DNA of 64,000 nucleotides from Bacteroidota bacterium (GTDB lineage Bacteria; Bacteroidota; Bacteroidia; Bacteroidales; Dysgonomonadaceae), in contig JAEWGM010000008.1 of assembly GCA_023388315.1 (NCBI GenBank), positions 62,001 to 126,000 of the forward strand, in the 5' to 3' direction. Below are positions 50,354 through 60,250 of this stretch, one piece after another (positions within the stretch are counted from its first letter, which is position 1; each line of letters starts with the position of its first letter). Under the pieces are notes generated by a model. The model was not told the origin of the DNA. It saw only the letters and a program-made list of their open reading frames with translations, and made no database searches. The translations under genes were made by a program, and so were the position numbers.

Positions 50354-51703
50354 ATGACGGACAAGAATAAATTATCAAGAAGAAATTTCCTTAAAAGTTC
50401 AGCAGCAATAAGTTCAATCGGAATTGCCGGCGGCATCCCTTTGCTGAGCTCCTGCTCATCAAAATCTAAAGACAAAAAAGCAGAGTTATCATTACCGCAA
50501 TTGCTCAACCATGCACCCGATGGGCCCATACTAAAAGCCGGATTAATAGGCTGCGGTGGACGCGGAACAGGTGCCGCAATCGATTTTTTAAATGCGGGGC
50601 CGAATTTGCAAATAGTAGCTTTAGGCGATGTTTTTGAAGACAAATTAAACCATTGCAGAGACATTCTTAAAAAAGAGAAAAACGTTGAAATCCCTGATGA
50701 AAACTGTTTTATAGGTTTCGATAATTACGAAAAAGTGATCGATTCGGGTATCGATGTTGTACTGCTTTGCGCACCGCCTCATTTTCGTCCGGCACATCTG
50801 GAAGCTGCCGTAAATGCCCGAAAGCACATCTTTATGGAAAAACCCATTGCGGTTGATCCGGTGGGCGTGCGAAAAGTGCTAGCGGCCATAAAAAGATCAG
50901 AAACGCTGAATCTCAATATCATAAGCGGAACGGTGCGTCGTTCGCAAAAAGACTATCTGGAAACACGCCGCCGAGTGCTTAACGGCGAAATCGGCGATAT
51001 AGTAGGCGCGCATATGATAAGAAACGGTGGCACGTTGTGGCACGTGAAAAGAAGGCCCGAATGGACTGATATGGAATATATGCTGCGCAATTGGGTGAAC
51101 TTTTGTTGGCTTTCGGGCGATTTGCTTGCAGAGCAGTTTATTCACGAAATAGACGTTATGCTTTGGTATTTTAACAAATACCCAACCAAAGCCACGGCGT
51201 GGGGTGGCCGGCACCGACGTGTAACGGGCGATGTTTACGACTTTTTCAGCATTGAGTATCTTTTCGAAAACGGAATGCGCGGACATTGCGCTTCGCGACA
51301 AATTGATGGATCCACCAATGGAAAAGTGGAGCAAATTTCCTGTCAAAACGGCTACGCCGATGCTGCCGGAAAACTATTCGATTTAAACGGAAACGTTATT
51401 TGGGAATATCCTTATCCTGAGCAATCCGACACAGAATCGGAATGGCACGTTACCAATCCATTCTTGCAGGAGCACATCAATTTGGTTACTGCCATCAGAA
51501 CGGGAAACACCATCAACGATGGCGAAAGCCAAGCCTACTCTACCCTCACCGCCATTATGGGCCGCATAGCCGCTTACACCGGAAAAGACGTTACGTGGGA
51601 AGAAGTGTTGAACTCCGATCTCTATTTAGGCCCAAAAACATACGTAATGGGTCCGGTGGAAGGTATTCCGGAAGTTGTTCCTGTGCCAGGCGTACCGGGG
51701 TAA
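50354..51703 (+). CDS. Gfo/Idh/MocA oxidoreductase 2 (Tat lipoprotein)
   Basis: This 449-residue dehydrogenase has both a twin-arginine motif (LSRRNFLKSSAAIS) and a lipobox (PLLSSC, Cys34), so it is probably a Tat-exported lipoprotein facing the periplasm. It has the Rossmann motif AGLIGCGGRGTGAAIDF, EKP in IFMEKPIAVDPVG, and the active-site segment GDLLAEQFIHEIDVMLWYF. It is similar along its length to the enzyme at 45964-47286. It ends with a terminator before the second susC. Confidence 0.92.
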   Translation: MTDKNKLSRRNFLKSSAAISSIGIAGGIPLLSSCSSKSKDKKAELSLPQLLNHAPDGPILKAGLIGCGGRGTGAAIDFLNAGPNLQIVALGDVFEDKLNHCRDILKKEKNVEIPDENCFIGFDNYEKVIDSGIDVVLLCAPPHFRPAHLEAAVNARKHIFMEKPIAVDPVGVRKVLAAIKRSETLNLNIISGTVRRSQKDYLETRRRVLNGEIGDIVGAHMIRNGGTLWHVKRRPEWTDMEYMLRNWVNFCWLSGDLLAEQFIHEIDVMLWYFNKYPTKATAWGGRHRRVTGDVYDFFSIEYLFENGMRGHCASRQIDGSTNGKVEQISCQNGYADAAGKLFDLNGNVIWEYPYPEQSDTESEWHVTNPFLQEHINLVTAIRTGNTINDGESQAYSTLTAIMGRIAAYTGKDVTWEEVLNSDLYLGPKTYVMGPVEGIPEVVPVPGVPG

Positions 51704-51724
51704 GAGTAAAATAGTAAAATAACT

Positions 51725-51760
51725 AATAGAGACGTTATAAAATGAACGTCTCTATTTTGT
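51725..51760 (+). terminator. terminator before the second susCD pair
   Basis: The 12-bp perfect stem AATAGAGACGTT / AACGTCTCTATT with an 8-base loop is followed by TTGTC. Its arms resemble those of the terminator at 63663-63690. Confidence 0.78.
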
Positions 51761-51825
51761 CTATATTGACAAGTAAAAAACAACAATTTTAACATTAAGT
51801 TTACATAAATAACTAAAAATTTACC

Positions 51826-51833
51826 TATCTTTG
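51826..51833 (+). promoter_or_regulatory. putative -7 promoter element for the second susCD pair
   Basis: TATCTTTG matches TAnnTTTG and lies 72 bases before the second susC. A weak TTTAC box lies about 22 bases upstream. Confidence 0.55.
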
Positions 51834-51905
51834 TGAAGACCACTTATAAAAACTGCATTTCAACGATAAACAAACACATACTAATAAACTAAATTACTAT
51901 AGCTC

Positions 51906-54869
51906 ATGAAAAAAAACAGTGTTCTTATTGTTCTCCTGGTGTTCTTTATTTTAATATCAGGTGAAAAATTAATTGGGAATGTGACTATTAATTTCAATTC
52001 AACAGAAATTAATATGTCGCAACAACAAAAACGTATTTACGGAACTGTTACTGATAAGGAGGGCAATCCACTTCCCTACGTTAGTATAGTTGTGAAAGGC
52101 TCTACAACTGGAACATCTAGCAACGAAATTGGAGTGTATGAAATCAATGTGCAAGGCAATGTCACATTAATTTATAGTCTTATGGGGTTCAAAGATTATG
52201 AGATAAATACTGAAGGAAAAGAGAAAATTGATGTGGTTCTTTTAGATGACAACATTGCCCTTGATGAAGTTGTGGTTACTGGATACAATACCGTTGAAAG
52301 AAAGCACTTAGCATCATCCATTGAATCTGTTGATTTGGAGAGAGCAATTAGCCGCCCTATTATCAAACTAGAAGAAGTATTTTCTGGCACGGTAGCCGGT
52401 GTTACGATGTTGCGAGGTAGTAACCTCCCTGGATCAGTACCTGGCAGCATTTCTATTAGAGGAATCAGTACCTTACAGAATGCCGAACCATTGGTAATAA
52501 TTGATGGAATGGAACAACCTTTAACCGATGTGGACCCTAACCAAATAAGAAGCATTAACATCTTAAAAGACGCTGCTGCAGCATCTATGTATGGTTCAAG
52601 AGGAGCAAACGGAGTTATTATTATTGAGACCAACAGAGGGGTAACGGGGCAATTCACAGTGAATGTAAATTCTTGGTTCGCTGTACTTCAACCTCTTAAT
52701 CTTCCTGATTTTGTAAACTCAGCAGATTTCATGCGATATAGAAACGAAGCATATACAATACAGGGACAGCCTCTTTTATATACAGATGAAGACATTAGAC
52801 TGGCCCAAGAAGGTAAAACACCCAATACCGATTGGGTAAAACAGATTATGGAAAGGACTGCCACAGCACATAATACCTCGGCAAGTATATCCGGAGGAGG
52901 AGGAGTTGGCACATTTAACTTAATGTTGAATTATGTGGAAGAAAACGGGCTAAACAAAATTGAAGGTTCTGACAAATTTAGTGCTCGTTTCAATACCAAC
53001 ATTAATATTGCTGATAAATTCATTCTTCTTGCAGATTTTTACGCCCATAGATTAAAAGTTGACAGATTGCGCAGAAATAACGACGGACACGGTTTATATC
53101 AAATTGCATGGAGAATGAATCCCACACAAGGCGTCTACTATGAGAATACGGATATTCCAGATCATTATATGTTGCATAATGATTTGAATCCAGTGGCTTT
53201 TATCAATCAAGGAGGAACTTGGAATTATATGTATGATAAGAGTACAATTAATTTAAGACCTCGATACTATATAACGGATTATCTTAATTTCGAAGGGAAT
53301 GTATCTTACATGATTGATAAATCTGCCAGCAAATGGAGGAGGCTCACTCACAAGTTTTTCGACGGCGATGGCAAACCGGTTACTACATGGGGGAATGACA
53401 TTGGATCGGAACAAAACGTCAGCCAGAGTCAGTTAACAGGAAGAGCTTTACTTAACTTTGAAAAAGACTTAAGAAATGCCAAAGACAAACTCTATGCTGT
53501 TGCCGGAGCAGAAGCGATGTCTTATGTTTTTACCGATTATAGAGAAATAACCAAAGCATCATTCTTTACCAAATTCAATTACTCTTTCGATAACAGATAT
53601 CTATTAGAAGCAACGTTTAGAACAGATGGTAGCAGTAAATTTGCTCCAGGTCGTCAATGGGGGTTTTTCCCATCAGCCTCAATTGGATGGAATGTACATA
53701 ACGAGAACTTTTTGTCACCCTTAACAGAATCAGGACAGCTAAACGAGTTGAAATTTAGAGCTTCATACGGTAAAATTGGTAATGAAAACGTAAATCCTTA
53801 TTTATGGCAAGAAGTGGTTAACACGTGGGGTTGGACAATGCGTGTTCCTAATCCGGAATTTACTTGGGAAAAACAAGATCAATGGAACGTAGGTGTAGAT
53901 ATGGCACTTTTGAAAAACAGATTGACACTTACTGCAGACGTTTACCACAAACATTCATATGACCTAATTTATTCTCAGTTTCCAGTGCCACCATTAACGG
54001 GTTCATATTATCTTGAGTCATCTGTAAATATCGGTGAAGTGGAAAACAGAGGTTGGGAAATTTCTGCTAAATGGAGTGATAAGATCAATGATTTTTCTTA
54101 TAGCATCGGTGGAATGCTCTTTGACAATAAAAATCAAGTGCTCAAAGCTGGATATAATACTTCTGATACCTTAATTTTTAAAGGAACAAACGACAGGATA
54201 TGGTACAAAGGCATCCCAATAAACAATTATTATGGTTACGAAACCGATGGATATTTCCAAAATCAAGCAGAAATTGACGCGACAGAAGCAAAATTTCCTA
54301 ACACACTTCCTGGAGATATAAAATACGTAGATCAAAATAATGATGGTATTTTAAATGACGCAGACAGGGTTTTCTTAGGAGACCCGTCGCCTCGCTACAA
54401 CTATTCTGTAACTATGGACTTACGTTATAAACAATGGGATTTCAGTTTGCTAGGTCAAGGAGTCGGAAAAAGAACAGGTAGACTAGGAGGCCAAGAAGGA
54501 TATCCCGTTTTTGTAGATGGCGGCAGCAATAACTTGGGAGCCCCAAGACAATATTACGTTGATAACAGATGGACCCCTGAAACGCCCAATAGCCGTTTTC
54601 CTAGAGTTTGGACTGGTTCCAGTACTAACACCTATTTGAGTGATGTATGGTTGAGTGATGCATCTTTTTTCAGAATAAAATCACTTCAACTTGGCTACTC
54701 AATTCCTAAAGTTGGAAATCACTTACGAAACCTTCGCATATATTTCAATGCTCAAGATTTTGTAACTTTCACAAAATGGGAAGGTCTTGAGCCAGAGCGT
54801 GACGGTGGCAATGGAAACTATCCACGCATGGCTTCATACAGCATTGGTTTTCAAGTAACATTATTTTAA
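51906..54869 (+). CDS. SusC/RagA TonB-dependent receptor without STN domain
   Basis: This 987-residue outer-membrane importer has a CarboxypepD_reg-like domain (about residues 42-115, IYGTVTDKEGNPLPYVSIVV), a TonB box in DEVVVTGYNT, a plug with GISTLQNAEPLVIIDGMEQ and AAASMYGSRGANGVIIIETN, and a barrel ending in IGFQVTLF. It lacks the STN domain present in the SusC at 40589-44005, so it cannot signal to FecR in the same way and may have separate regulation. It pairs with the SusD at 54890-56497. Confidence 0.95.
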   Translation: MKKNSVLIVLLVFFILISGEKLIGNVTINFNSTEINMSQQQKRIYGTVTDKEGNPLPYVSIVVKGSTTGTSSNEIGVYEINVQGNVTLIYSLMGFKDYEINTEGKEKIDVVLLDDNIALDEVVVTGYNTVERKHLASSIESVDLERAISRPIIKLEEVFSGTVAGVTMLRGSNLPGSVPGSISIRGISTLQNAEPLVIIDGMEQPLTDVDPNQIRSINILKDAAAASMYGSRGANGVIIIETNRGVTGQFTVNVNSWFAVLQPLNLPDFVNSADFMRYRNEAYTIQGQPLLYTDEDIRLAQEGKTPNTDWVKQIMERTATAHNTSASISGGGGVGTFNLMLNYVEENGLNKIEGSDKFSARFNTNINIADKFILLADFYAHRLKVDRLRRNNDGHGLYQIAWRMNPTQGVYYENTDIPDHYMLHNDLNPVAFINQGGTWNYMYDKSTINLRPRYYITDYLNFEGNVSYMIDKSASKWRRLTHKFFDGDGKPVTTWGNDIGSEQNVSQSQLTGRALLNFEKDLRNAKDKLYAVAGAEAMSYVFTDYREITKASFFTKFNYSFDNRYLLEATFRTDGSSKFAPGRQWGFFPSASIGWNVHNENFLSPLTESGQLNELKFRASYGKIGNENVNPYLWQEVVNTWGWTMRVPNPEFTWEKQDQWNVGVDMALLKNRLTLTADVYHKHSYDLIYSQFPVPPLTGSYYLESSVNIGEVENRGWEISAKWSDKINDFSYSIGGMLFDNKNQVLKAGYNTSDTLIFKGTNDRIWYKGIPINNYYGYETDGYFQNQAEIDATEAKFPNTLPGDIKYVDQNNDGILNDADRVFLGDPSPRYNYSVTMDLRYKQWDFSLLGQGVGKRTGRLGGQEGYPVFVDGGSNNLGAPRQYYVDNRWTPETPNSRFPRVWTGSSTNTYLSDVWLSDASFFRIKSLQLGYSIPKVGNHLRNLRIYFNAQDFVTFTKWEGLEPERDGGNGNYPRMASYSIGFQVTLF

Positions 54870-54889
54870 GACAAATAAAATTTATAACA

Positions 54890-56497
54890 ATGAATAAAAT
54901 GAAAAAAATCATATTCCTAATATTAATATCATTCGCTATTGGCAGTTGTGCGGATTTTTTGGATAAAAGAGACCCGACAGCCACATCGTTTGTTGAGTTT
55001 TTCAACGATGAAGAAGATTTAAGAAGGGTCGTTTATAGTAGTTATTTGGATGTATTTACCCATCCCACAACTCGTGCTATTATATTTTATATGGATGAAG
55101 GTAAATCTGATAATGCTTATAGCCGATTACAAGGAGACAGACAACAAAATATTGCCAATGGAAACTTCAACAGCAACACATACGACTTCTTGTATTACTA
55201 TGAGTTGTATATGAAACACTTGGGCAGGTTAAACACATTTATAGCATCAACAGATGTACCTTATGTAGAAGACGAAAGTGTGAGAGAAAAATATAAAGGC
55301 ATTCTGGAAGCCTTAAGAGTATGGCACTATTTCAGATTAACTATGAGATGGGCAGACATACCTTTTGTTTTGGAGCCTGCAGACTTGGAAACTGCCCGCC
55401 AACCGGCAACACCAAAAGCAGAAGTTCTGGAAAAGCTATTTTCTTTGTCAGAAGAGATTGCAGCCAAACTCCCGCCCGACGAATATACTACCGATAAGTA
55501 TATGTTCAACAGATATTCTTTCAAAGCACTTACTATGCGTTATGCTTTGTATAATGGAAGATATGAATTAGCTGCTAAATTGGCAAAAGAAATAATCGAT
55601 AGTAGAAAATACTCCTTGCATCCAGTTTATGGCGATTTGTTTAATTACAACGCAGATAAGACCAATAATGAGTTCATTATGTGGTTTGACATGGCAAGCC
55701 ATAATAACAGCGCTACACAATCTTTCCAGCATTTAGGGCCACATTACAGAACTGGCCCTGGACAATCATATTGTGTTCCCACTAAAGCGCTAGTTGATGC
55801 TTACTGGACAGCACAAGGAAGACGCATTGATAATTGTCCGTTACATACCAAAGAAGAATATGAGCTTAATCCGGCATTAAATAGGGACCCACGTTATAGT
55901 TCATCGATTATGGGTCACGGAGATACATTCTATGGAGAAACAATTGATATTTATAATGAAAATTCTCCCATGTATTATCAACGATTAAGAGCAAGCAGCA
56001 CTGGATACTGGTTTAAAAAATTTGTAGATGAAACAGATGCTTTTAAAGGTGGCGGCAACATGGACTTCCCTCTTTTGCGTTATGCAGAAGTATTACTCAC
56101 ATATGCAGAAGCAAAAATAATGATGAATCAAATAGACGATTTAACAAAGAAATGCATCAATGATATACGCACTAGGGCTGGGTTAGATATGTCTTTTGCT
56201 GATGTGACCCTACCCGTTTATGCAGCCTACACGCAACAACAGTGGGTGGATTTAATAAGAAATGAAAGACGTTTAGAATTAGCAGCCGAAGGCCAACGCT
56301 ATGATGATATCATTAGGTGGCGTATTGCAGAAGATGTTCTTAACAAACCGGCTGAGGGACATACAAGAATTGTGGATGGGAGCAGAGAAACGTTAAAAGT
56401 GGAAGACCGATCGTTTAAACCCCACAATTATTTGTGGCCATTTCACGAAAACAGTTTAAAAGTTGAACCTGGCTTAACACAAAATCCAGGGTATTAG
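54890..56497 (+). CDS. SusD/RagB surface glycan-binding lipoprotein (second)
   Basis: This 535-residue protein has a lipoprotein signal with Cys20 (FAIGSC). SusD features include YKGILEALRVWHYFRLTMRW, LLRYAEVLLTYAEAKIMMNQ, the RTRAGLDM segment, WVDLIRNERRLELAAEGQRY with DDIIRWR, and the final NPGY. It should bind glycan at the cell surface and close onto its SusC partner, which ends 20 bases upstream. Confidence 0.95.
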   Translation: MNKMKKIIFLILISFAIGSCADFLDKRDPTATSFVEFFNDEEDLRRVVYSSYLDVFTHPTTRAIIFYMDEGKSDNAYSRLQGDRQQNIANGNFNSNTYDFLYYYELYMKHLGRLNTFIASTDVPYVEDESVREKYKGILEALRVWHYFRLTMRWADIPFVLEPADLETARQPATPKAEVLEKLFSLSEEIAAKLPPDEYTTDKYMFNRYSFKALTMRYALYNGRYELAAKLAKEIIDSRKYSLHPVYGDLFNYNADKTNNEFIMWFDMASHNNSATQSFQHLGPHYRTGPGQSYCVPTKALVDAYWTAQGRRIDNCPLHTKEEYELNPALNRDPRYSSSIMGHGDTFYGETIDIYNENSPMYYQRLRASSTGYWFKKFVDETDAFKGGGNMDFPLLRYAEVLLTYAEAKIMMNQIDDLTKKCINDIRTRAGLDMSFADVTLPVYAAYTQQQWVDLIRNERRLELAAEGQRYDDIIRWRIAEDVLNKPAEGHTRIVDGSRETLKVEDRSFKPHNYLWPFHENSLKVEPGLTQNPGY

Positions 56498-56562
56498 GAT
56501 ATTAAAGTATGTGAGACTATTAGCCCTAGCAAGTGAATCACAATCTACACACCCCACATTTA

Positions 56563-56570
56563 TATATTTG
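56563..56570 (+). promoter_or_regulatory. putative internal promoter element before oxidoreductase 3
   Basis: TATATTTG matches TAnnTTTG. It lies 93 bases before the dehydrogenase gene, and the long hairpin at 56591-56633 would then be in the mRNA leader. Confidence 0.45.
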
Positions 56571-56590
56571 GGATAAGTAAATTGAAATTG

Positions 56591-56633
56591 TATGGAAGAT
56601 GTTTGAAGCAAAGTTTTTCAAATATCTTCCATA
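56591..56633. promoter_or_regulatory. 17-bp stem hairpin in the susD-dehydrogenase gap
   Basis: TATGGAAGATGTTTGAA and TTCAAATATCTTCCATA pair over 17 positions with one G-T wobble around a 9-base loop. No T-run follows on either strand, so it is not a standard terminator. It could stabilise or process the mRNA, or act as a repressor site. Confidence 0.65.
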
Positions 56634-56663
56634 TACAAAAATCAACTTTCATTCACAAAAAAC

Positions 56664-58013
56664 ATGCAAAATAGACGCGAATTTCTAAAAAAAATGGCGA
56701 TAAGTGCTGCAGCGCTCAATTCAGCTTCTTCATTACTTTCCGCTGCCGACAAGCGAATGGCTAAAGCTAGGAAAACGTCAATATCTCCTAATTCTCTTAT
56801 CAATATTGCTCTAGTAGGCAAGGGTGGCATGGGAACCTCGGATACGAGAACCGCTTTATCTGTTGGTGGCGTAAAGTTAGTCGCTGTATGCGATTTATAT
56901 GATAAAAGATTAGATGAAGCCAAAACACAATGGGGAAATGACTTATTTATTACTAAAGATTACAAAGAAGTTTTGGCATTGAATAATGTTGACGCGGTAA
57001 TAATTGCTACCCCTGACCACTGGCATCAAGCAATTGCGATAGAAGCAATGAAGCAAGGGAAACATGTGTATTGTGAAAAGCCTATAATACATAAATTAAA
57101 CGAAGGAAAAAGATTAATAGAGACGCAGAAGAAAACAAAGTCTTTTTTTCAGATCGGAAGTCAGGGTATGTCTTCCGTAGGAAATCATATGGCAAAATTA
57201 TTAATTCAAAAAGGGATAATAGGGAAAGTTAATTTTATTGAAGGAGAGTTTACAGCTGCGCCTAGAACGTTACACTCTTTTAAAACTCCGTTAGACGCTT
57301 CTGTAAAAACCATATGGTGGGATCGTTTTTTGGGAAATGCCCCTAAGATATCATTTAATGCTCAACGTTTTTTCGCGTGGCGTAATTGGAAAGATTATGG
57401 CACCACTATAGCCGGGGATTTATTTGTCCATGTCTTATCTAGCGTTCATTATATTATGGATACGCCCGGACCGCATAAAATATATACGACCGGAGGAATT
57501 CGTCATTACACGGACGGATCTCGAGACACTCCTGATGTAATGTTAGGCTTTTTCGATTATCCGGAAAAAAACAATTTGGGCGCCTTCACGCTGTCGTTGG
57601 GAGCAAATTATGTGGACGGGATTTCTAAAAAATGGGGAAGTACAGATTTTAAAATTATCGGTTCAAAAGGGTCTCTTGACGTTAAATGGAACGAAGTAAG
57701 ATTGAAAACTACATACGATGTAAATGAAAAAGATTTTAAAATACTCGATGAAATAGGACAAAAAATAAATAAACCGCAAAAGATAAGTTCAAAAGAATAC
57801 AATATAACAGTGTTGGAGGGAGACAGAGGAGGACATTATCACCATTTTTCTAATTTTTTTGATGCCATCAGAAATAATAAGCCCCTGACTGCCGATGTTC
57901 TTTTCGGAGTACGATCTTCTGCTCCAGCTATTTTGAGCTATCAGAGCTATATACAAAATCAGGCTATTTACTGGGATTCGGAATCTCTCACAATACAAAA
58001 GAAAAAACTTTAA
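56664..58013 (+). CDS. Gfo/Idh/MocA oxidoreductase 3 (Tat-type signal)
   Basis: This 449-residue dehydrogenase has the twin-Arg motif NRREFLKKMAISAAAL. The Rossmann region is IALVGKGGMGTSDTRTA (G-x-G-G-x-G). The EKP motif is HVYCEKPIIHK, with TPDHWHQAIAIEAMKQGKH before it. The active-site region AGDLFVHVLSSVHYIMD differs from the EQ-x-IH-x-ID motif of the first two enzymes. It belongs to the subgroup often found with DUF1080 proteins. The next gene, 11 bases on, is such a protein. Confidence 0.92.
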   Translation: MQNRREFLKKMAISAAALNSASSLLSAADKRMAKARKTSISPNSLINIALVGKGGMGTSDTRTALSVGGVKLVAVCDLYDKRLDEAKTQWGNDLFITKDYKEVLALNNVDAVIIATPDHWHQAIAIEAMKQGKHVYCEKPIIHKLNEGKRLIETQKKTKSFFQIGSQGMSSVGNHMAKLLIQKGIIGKVNFIEGEFTAAPRTLHSFKTPLDASVKTIWWDRFLGNAPKISFNAQRFFAWRNWKDYGTTIAGDLFVHVLSSVHYIMDTPGPHKIYTTGGIRHYTDGSRDTPDVMLGFFDYPEKNNLGAFTLSLGANYVDGISKKWGSTDFKIIGSKGSLDVKWNEVRLKTTYDVNEKDFKILDEIGQKINKPQKISSKEYNITVLEGDRGGHYHHFSNFFDAIRNNKPLTADVLFGVRSSAPAILSYQSYIQNQAIYWDSESLTIQKKKL

Positions 58014-58023
58014 GATAGTATCA

Positions 58024-58710
58024 ATGAAAAAAAAATTACACATTGTCCTGATTTTCTTTTTGAGTTTAAACTGCTCTTCAACAAAGTTTGGAAAGCCTCA
58101 CAATCAGTTTAAATTATCAAAACAAGAAAAGAAAGAAAATTATCAAATCCTTTTCGATGGGACATCTATGACTGAATGGACAAGCAATACGGATGAGTAT
58201 GTTTTAGAAGACGGATGCATTGTAATGAGGCCACTTGGTGGTCATGGAAACCTGTATACTAAAAGAGAATTTGAAAATTTCATCCTGAGATTTGAATTCC
58301 TACTTACTCCTGAAGCAAATAGCGGATTGGGGTTAAGGCATAAGATGATAACAGCACCGAGAGGTTACGATGGAATGGAGTTGCAAATCCTTGATAATAC
58401 AGCACCAATATATGCTAATTTGAAACCGTACCAATACCACGGATCGGTCTATGGTTGGATTCCTGCAAAACGAGGGTTTCTAAAACCCGTTGGTGAATGG
58501 AATTTTCAAGAAGTCATTGCCAATGGCAATCAAATAAAAGTGATACTAAACGGTTCAGTTATTTTAGACGGCAATTTAGAAGATGCAGTAAAAGATACTT
58601 CAGAAGACAAAAAACCAAAAACTCTGTTTTATAAAAAAGGACATATTGCTTTTCTAGGACATAATTCTGTAGTAAAATTTAGAAATATTAGAATAAAGGA
58701 AATCGAATAA
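58024..58710 (+). CDS. DUF1080 (3-keto-disaccharide hydrolase family) lipoprotein
   Basis: This 228-residue lipoprotein (Cys17, LSLNC) has one DUF1080 concanavalin-like domain at about residues 38-226. Key blocks are ILFDGTSMTEWTSNTDEY, GNLYTKREFENFILRFEFLL, GYDGMELQILDNTAPIYANL, YQYHGSVYGWIPAKRGFLKP and VKFRNIRIKEI. Family members cleave oxidised (3-keto) glycosides. It is very similar to the second DUF1080 domain of the protein at 60251-63649. It pairs with oxidoreductase 3. Confidence 0.9.
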   Translation: MKKKLHIVLIFFLSLNCSSTKFGKPHNQFKLSKQEKKENYQILFDGTSMTEWTSNTDEYVLEDGCIVMRPLGGHGNLYTKREFENFILRFEFLLTPEANSGLGLRHKMITAPRGYDGMELQILDNTAPIYANLKPYQYHGSVYGWIPAKRGFLKPVGEWNFQEVIANGNQIKVILNGSVILDGNLEDAVKDTSEDKKPKTLFYKKGHIAFLGHNSVVKFRNIRIKEIE

Positions 58711-58831
58711 TCTAATGCATAACAAAAAAATTACAAAACTAGCATCTGTAAGCTCTATTTGTATAATATTTCACAGCCCATAATTCTTTTTATTTAAATA
58801 ATTAGTATATTTACGTCATTTTTTTAAACAC

Positions 58832-58852
58832 ATTCTGATTTACAGTCAGAAT
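58832..58852. promoter_or_regulatory. 7-bp inverted repeat upstream of oxidoreductase 4
   Basis: ATTCTGA and TCAGAAT are separated by 7 bases and lie 16 bases before the ATG at 58868. A weak promoter-like TATATTTA is at 58806-58813. It is a possible operator or leader hairpin. Confidence 0.4.
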
Positions 58853-58867
58853 TTATATTTCACAATA

Positions 58868-60121
58868 ATGACCTCCAGAAGACAATTTTTAAAAACCCTT
58901 GGTGGGGCAACACTTCTCACCATTGTTCCCCGAAATGTATTAGGAAAAGGCTTTGTAGCCCCAAGTGATCAACTTACAAAAGGTATCATTGGTGTGGGCG
59001 GAATGGGCCGTGGACACGTTCCATACGATAACACGCGCGTGGTGGCGATGTGCGATGTTGACAAAAACCACCTTCAAAAAGGCGCCGCTTTGGTGAAAGA
59101 AAAAATCGCCTTGTACCACGATTTTCGCGATCTTATCATCGACAAAAACGTTGATATCGTGCACATTGCCACCCCACCCCATTGGCACGGAATTATGTCG
59201 GTGGAAGCGGCAAAAGCCGGCAAAGATATTTTCTGTGAAAAACCGATGACCCGAACCATCGGTGAAAGCAAACGCGTGGTGGAAGCCATTCAGCAATACG
59301 GAAATATTTTCAGATTGAACACGTGGTTTCGTTTCAGGGCACAGTTTTACGGCTTAGGCACACCGGTAAAACCGTTGAAAAAACTTATCGATAGCGGAAT
59401 GCTTGGTTGGCCGTTGAAAGTAACCATCAGCAAACACACGGGTTTTGACTGGAAATTCTTTTGGGTGGGAAGAAATCATCTTGAGCCACAACCTGTTCCG
59501 GCGGAACTTGATTACGATATGTGGTTGGGCCCGGCGCCTTACAAGCCGTACAACGCGCATCGGGTTCACAACACGTTCCGCGGATACTGGGATTACGATG
59601 GCGGCGGTTTGGGCGATATGGGACAGCATTATATCGACCCCGTGCAATATATGCTGGGCAAAGACAATACAAGCCCTGTGAAAGTAGAAGTTGATGCGCC
59701 TCAACAACACCCCGATGCTGTTGGAACGTGGCGTTCAATCACATACACGTATGATGATGGTTGCCAAATTATTCTTTGGGGTGGCGATTATGGCGAACCC
59801 AACACACCTTACATTGCCGGGCCAAACGGAAATGTGTATAAAAACTTTGTGTGCGATATCCCGAATTGGGAAAAGAAACTCGCCGATTTCCCCGAACCTC
59901 CGGCGCAAAATACGGATTTCCTGGAATCCATACGCACTCGTCGTAAATTCGCGTTGAACGAACTAAACGGACATCGCTCTTGCACCATTGTGAATATGGG
60001 TATCGTAGCGCTTCGCTTAAACAGAACACTGGAATATGATCCTGTGAAAGAAATGTTTGTGAACGATGAAGAAGCCAACAGGTTACTCGATCAGCCTATG
60101 CGTGCACCGTGGACAATCTGA
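58868..60121 (+). CDS. Gfo/Idh/MocA oxidoreductase 4 (Tat-type signal)
   Basis: This 417-residue dehydrogenase has the twin-Arg motif TSRRQFLKTLGGATLL. The Rossmann motif is KGIIGVGGMGRGHVPYD, with HIATPPHWHGIMSVEAAKAG, then DIFCEKPMTRTIGESKR. The active-site segment GGGLGDMGQHYIDPVQYMLG is close to known glycoside 3-dehydrogenase relatives. The codons are G/C-rich like the housekeeping genes, unlike its neighbour oxidoreductase 3. It precedes the large HEAT-DUF1080 gene. Confidence 0.92.
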   Translation: MTSRRQFLKTLGGATLLTIVPRNVLGKGFVAPSDQLTKGIIGVGGMGRGHVPYDNTRVVAMCDVDKNHLQKGAALVKEKIALYHDFRDLIIDKNVDIVHIATPPHWHGIMSVEAAKAGKDIFCEKPMTRTIGESKRVVEAIQQYGNIFRLNTWFRFRAQFYGLGTPVKPLKKLIDSGMLGWPLKVTISKHTGFDWKFFWVGRNHLEPQPVPAELDYDMWLGPAPYKPYNAHRVHNTFRGYWDYDGGGLGDMGQHYIDPVQYMLGKDNTSPVKVEVDAPQQHPDAVGTWRSITYTYDDGCQIILWGGDYGEPNTPYIAGPNGNVYKNFVCDIPNWEKKLADFPEPPAQNTDFLESIRTRRKFALNELNGHRSCTIVNMGIVALRLNRTLEYDPVKEMFVNDEEANRLLDQPMRAPWTI

Positions 60122-60250
60122 ATTTATTGATATTTGTTGCGCTAAATTCAGTAGCAACTTGCGCTTTGTGCGATAATCGTCGCTGCGCTGATATACTCAA
60201 CTAAACAACCAAATATCTACTGAATAACAATTGAATAACAACTATACACA

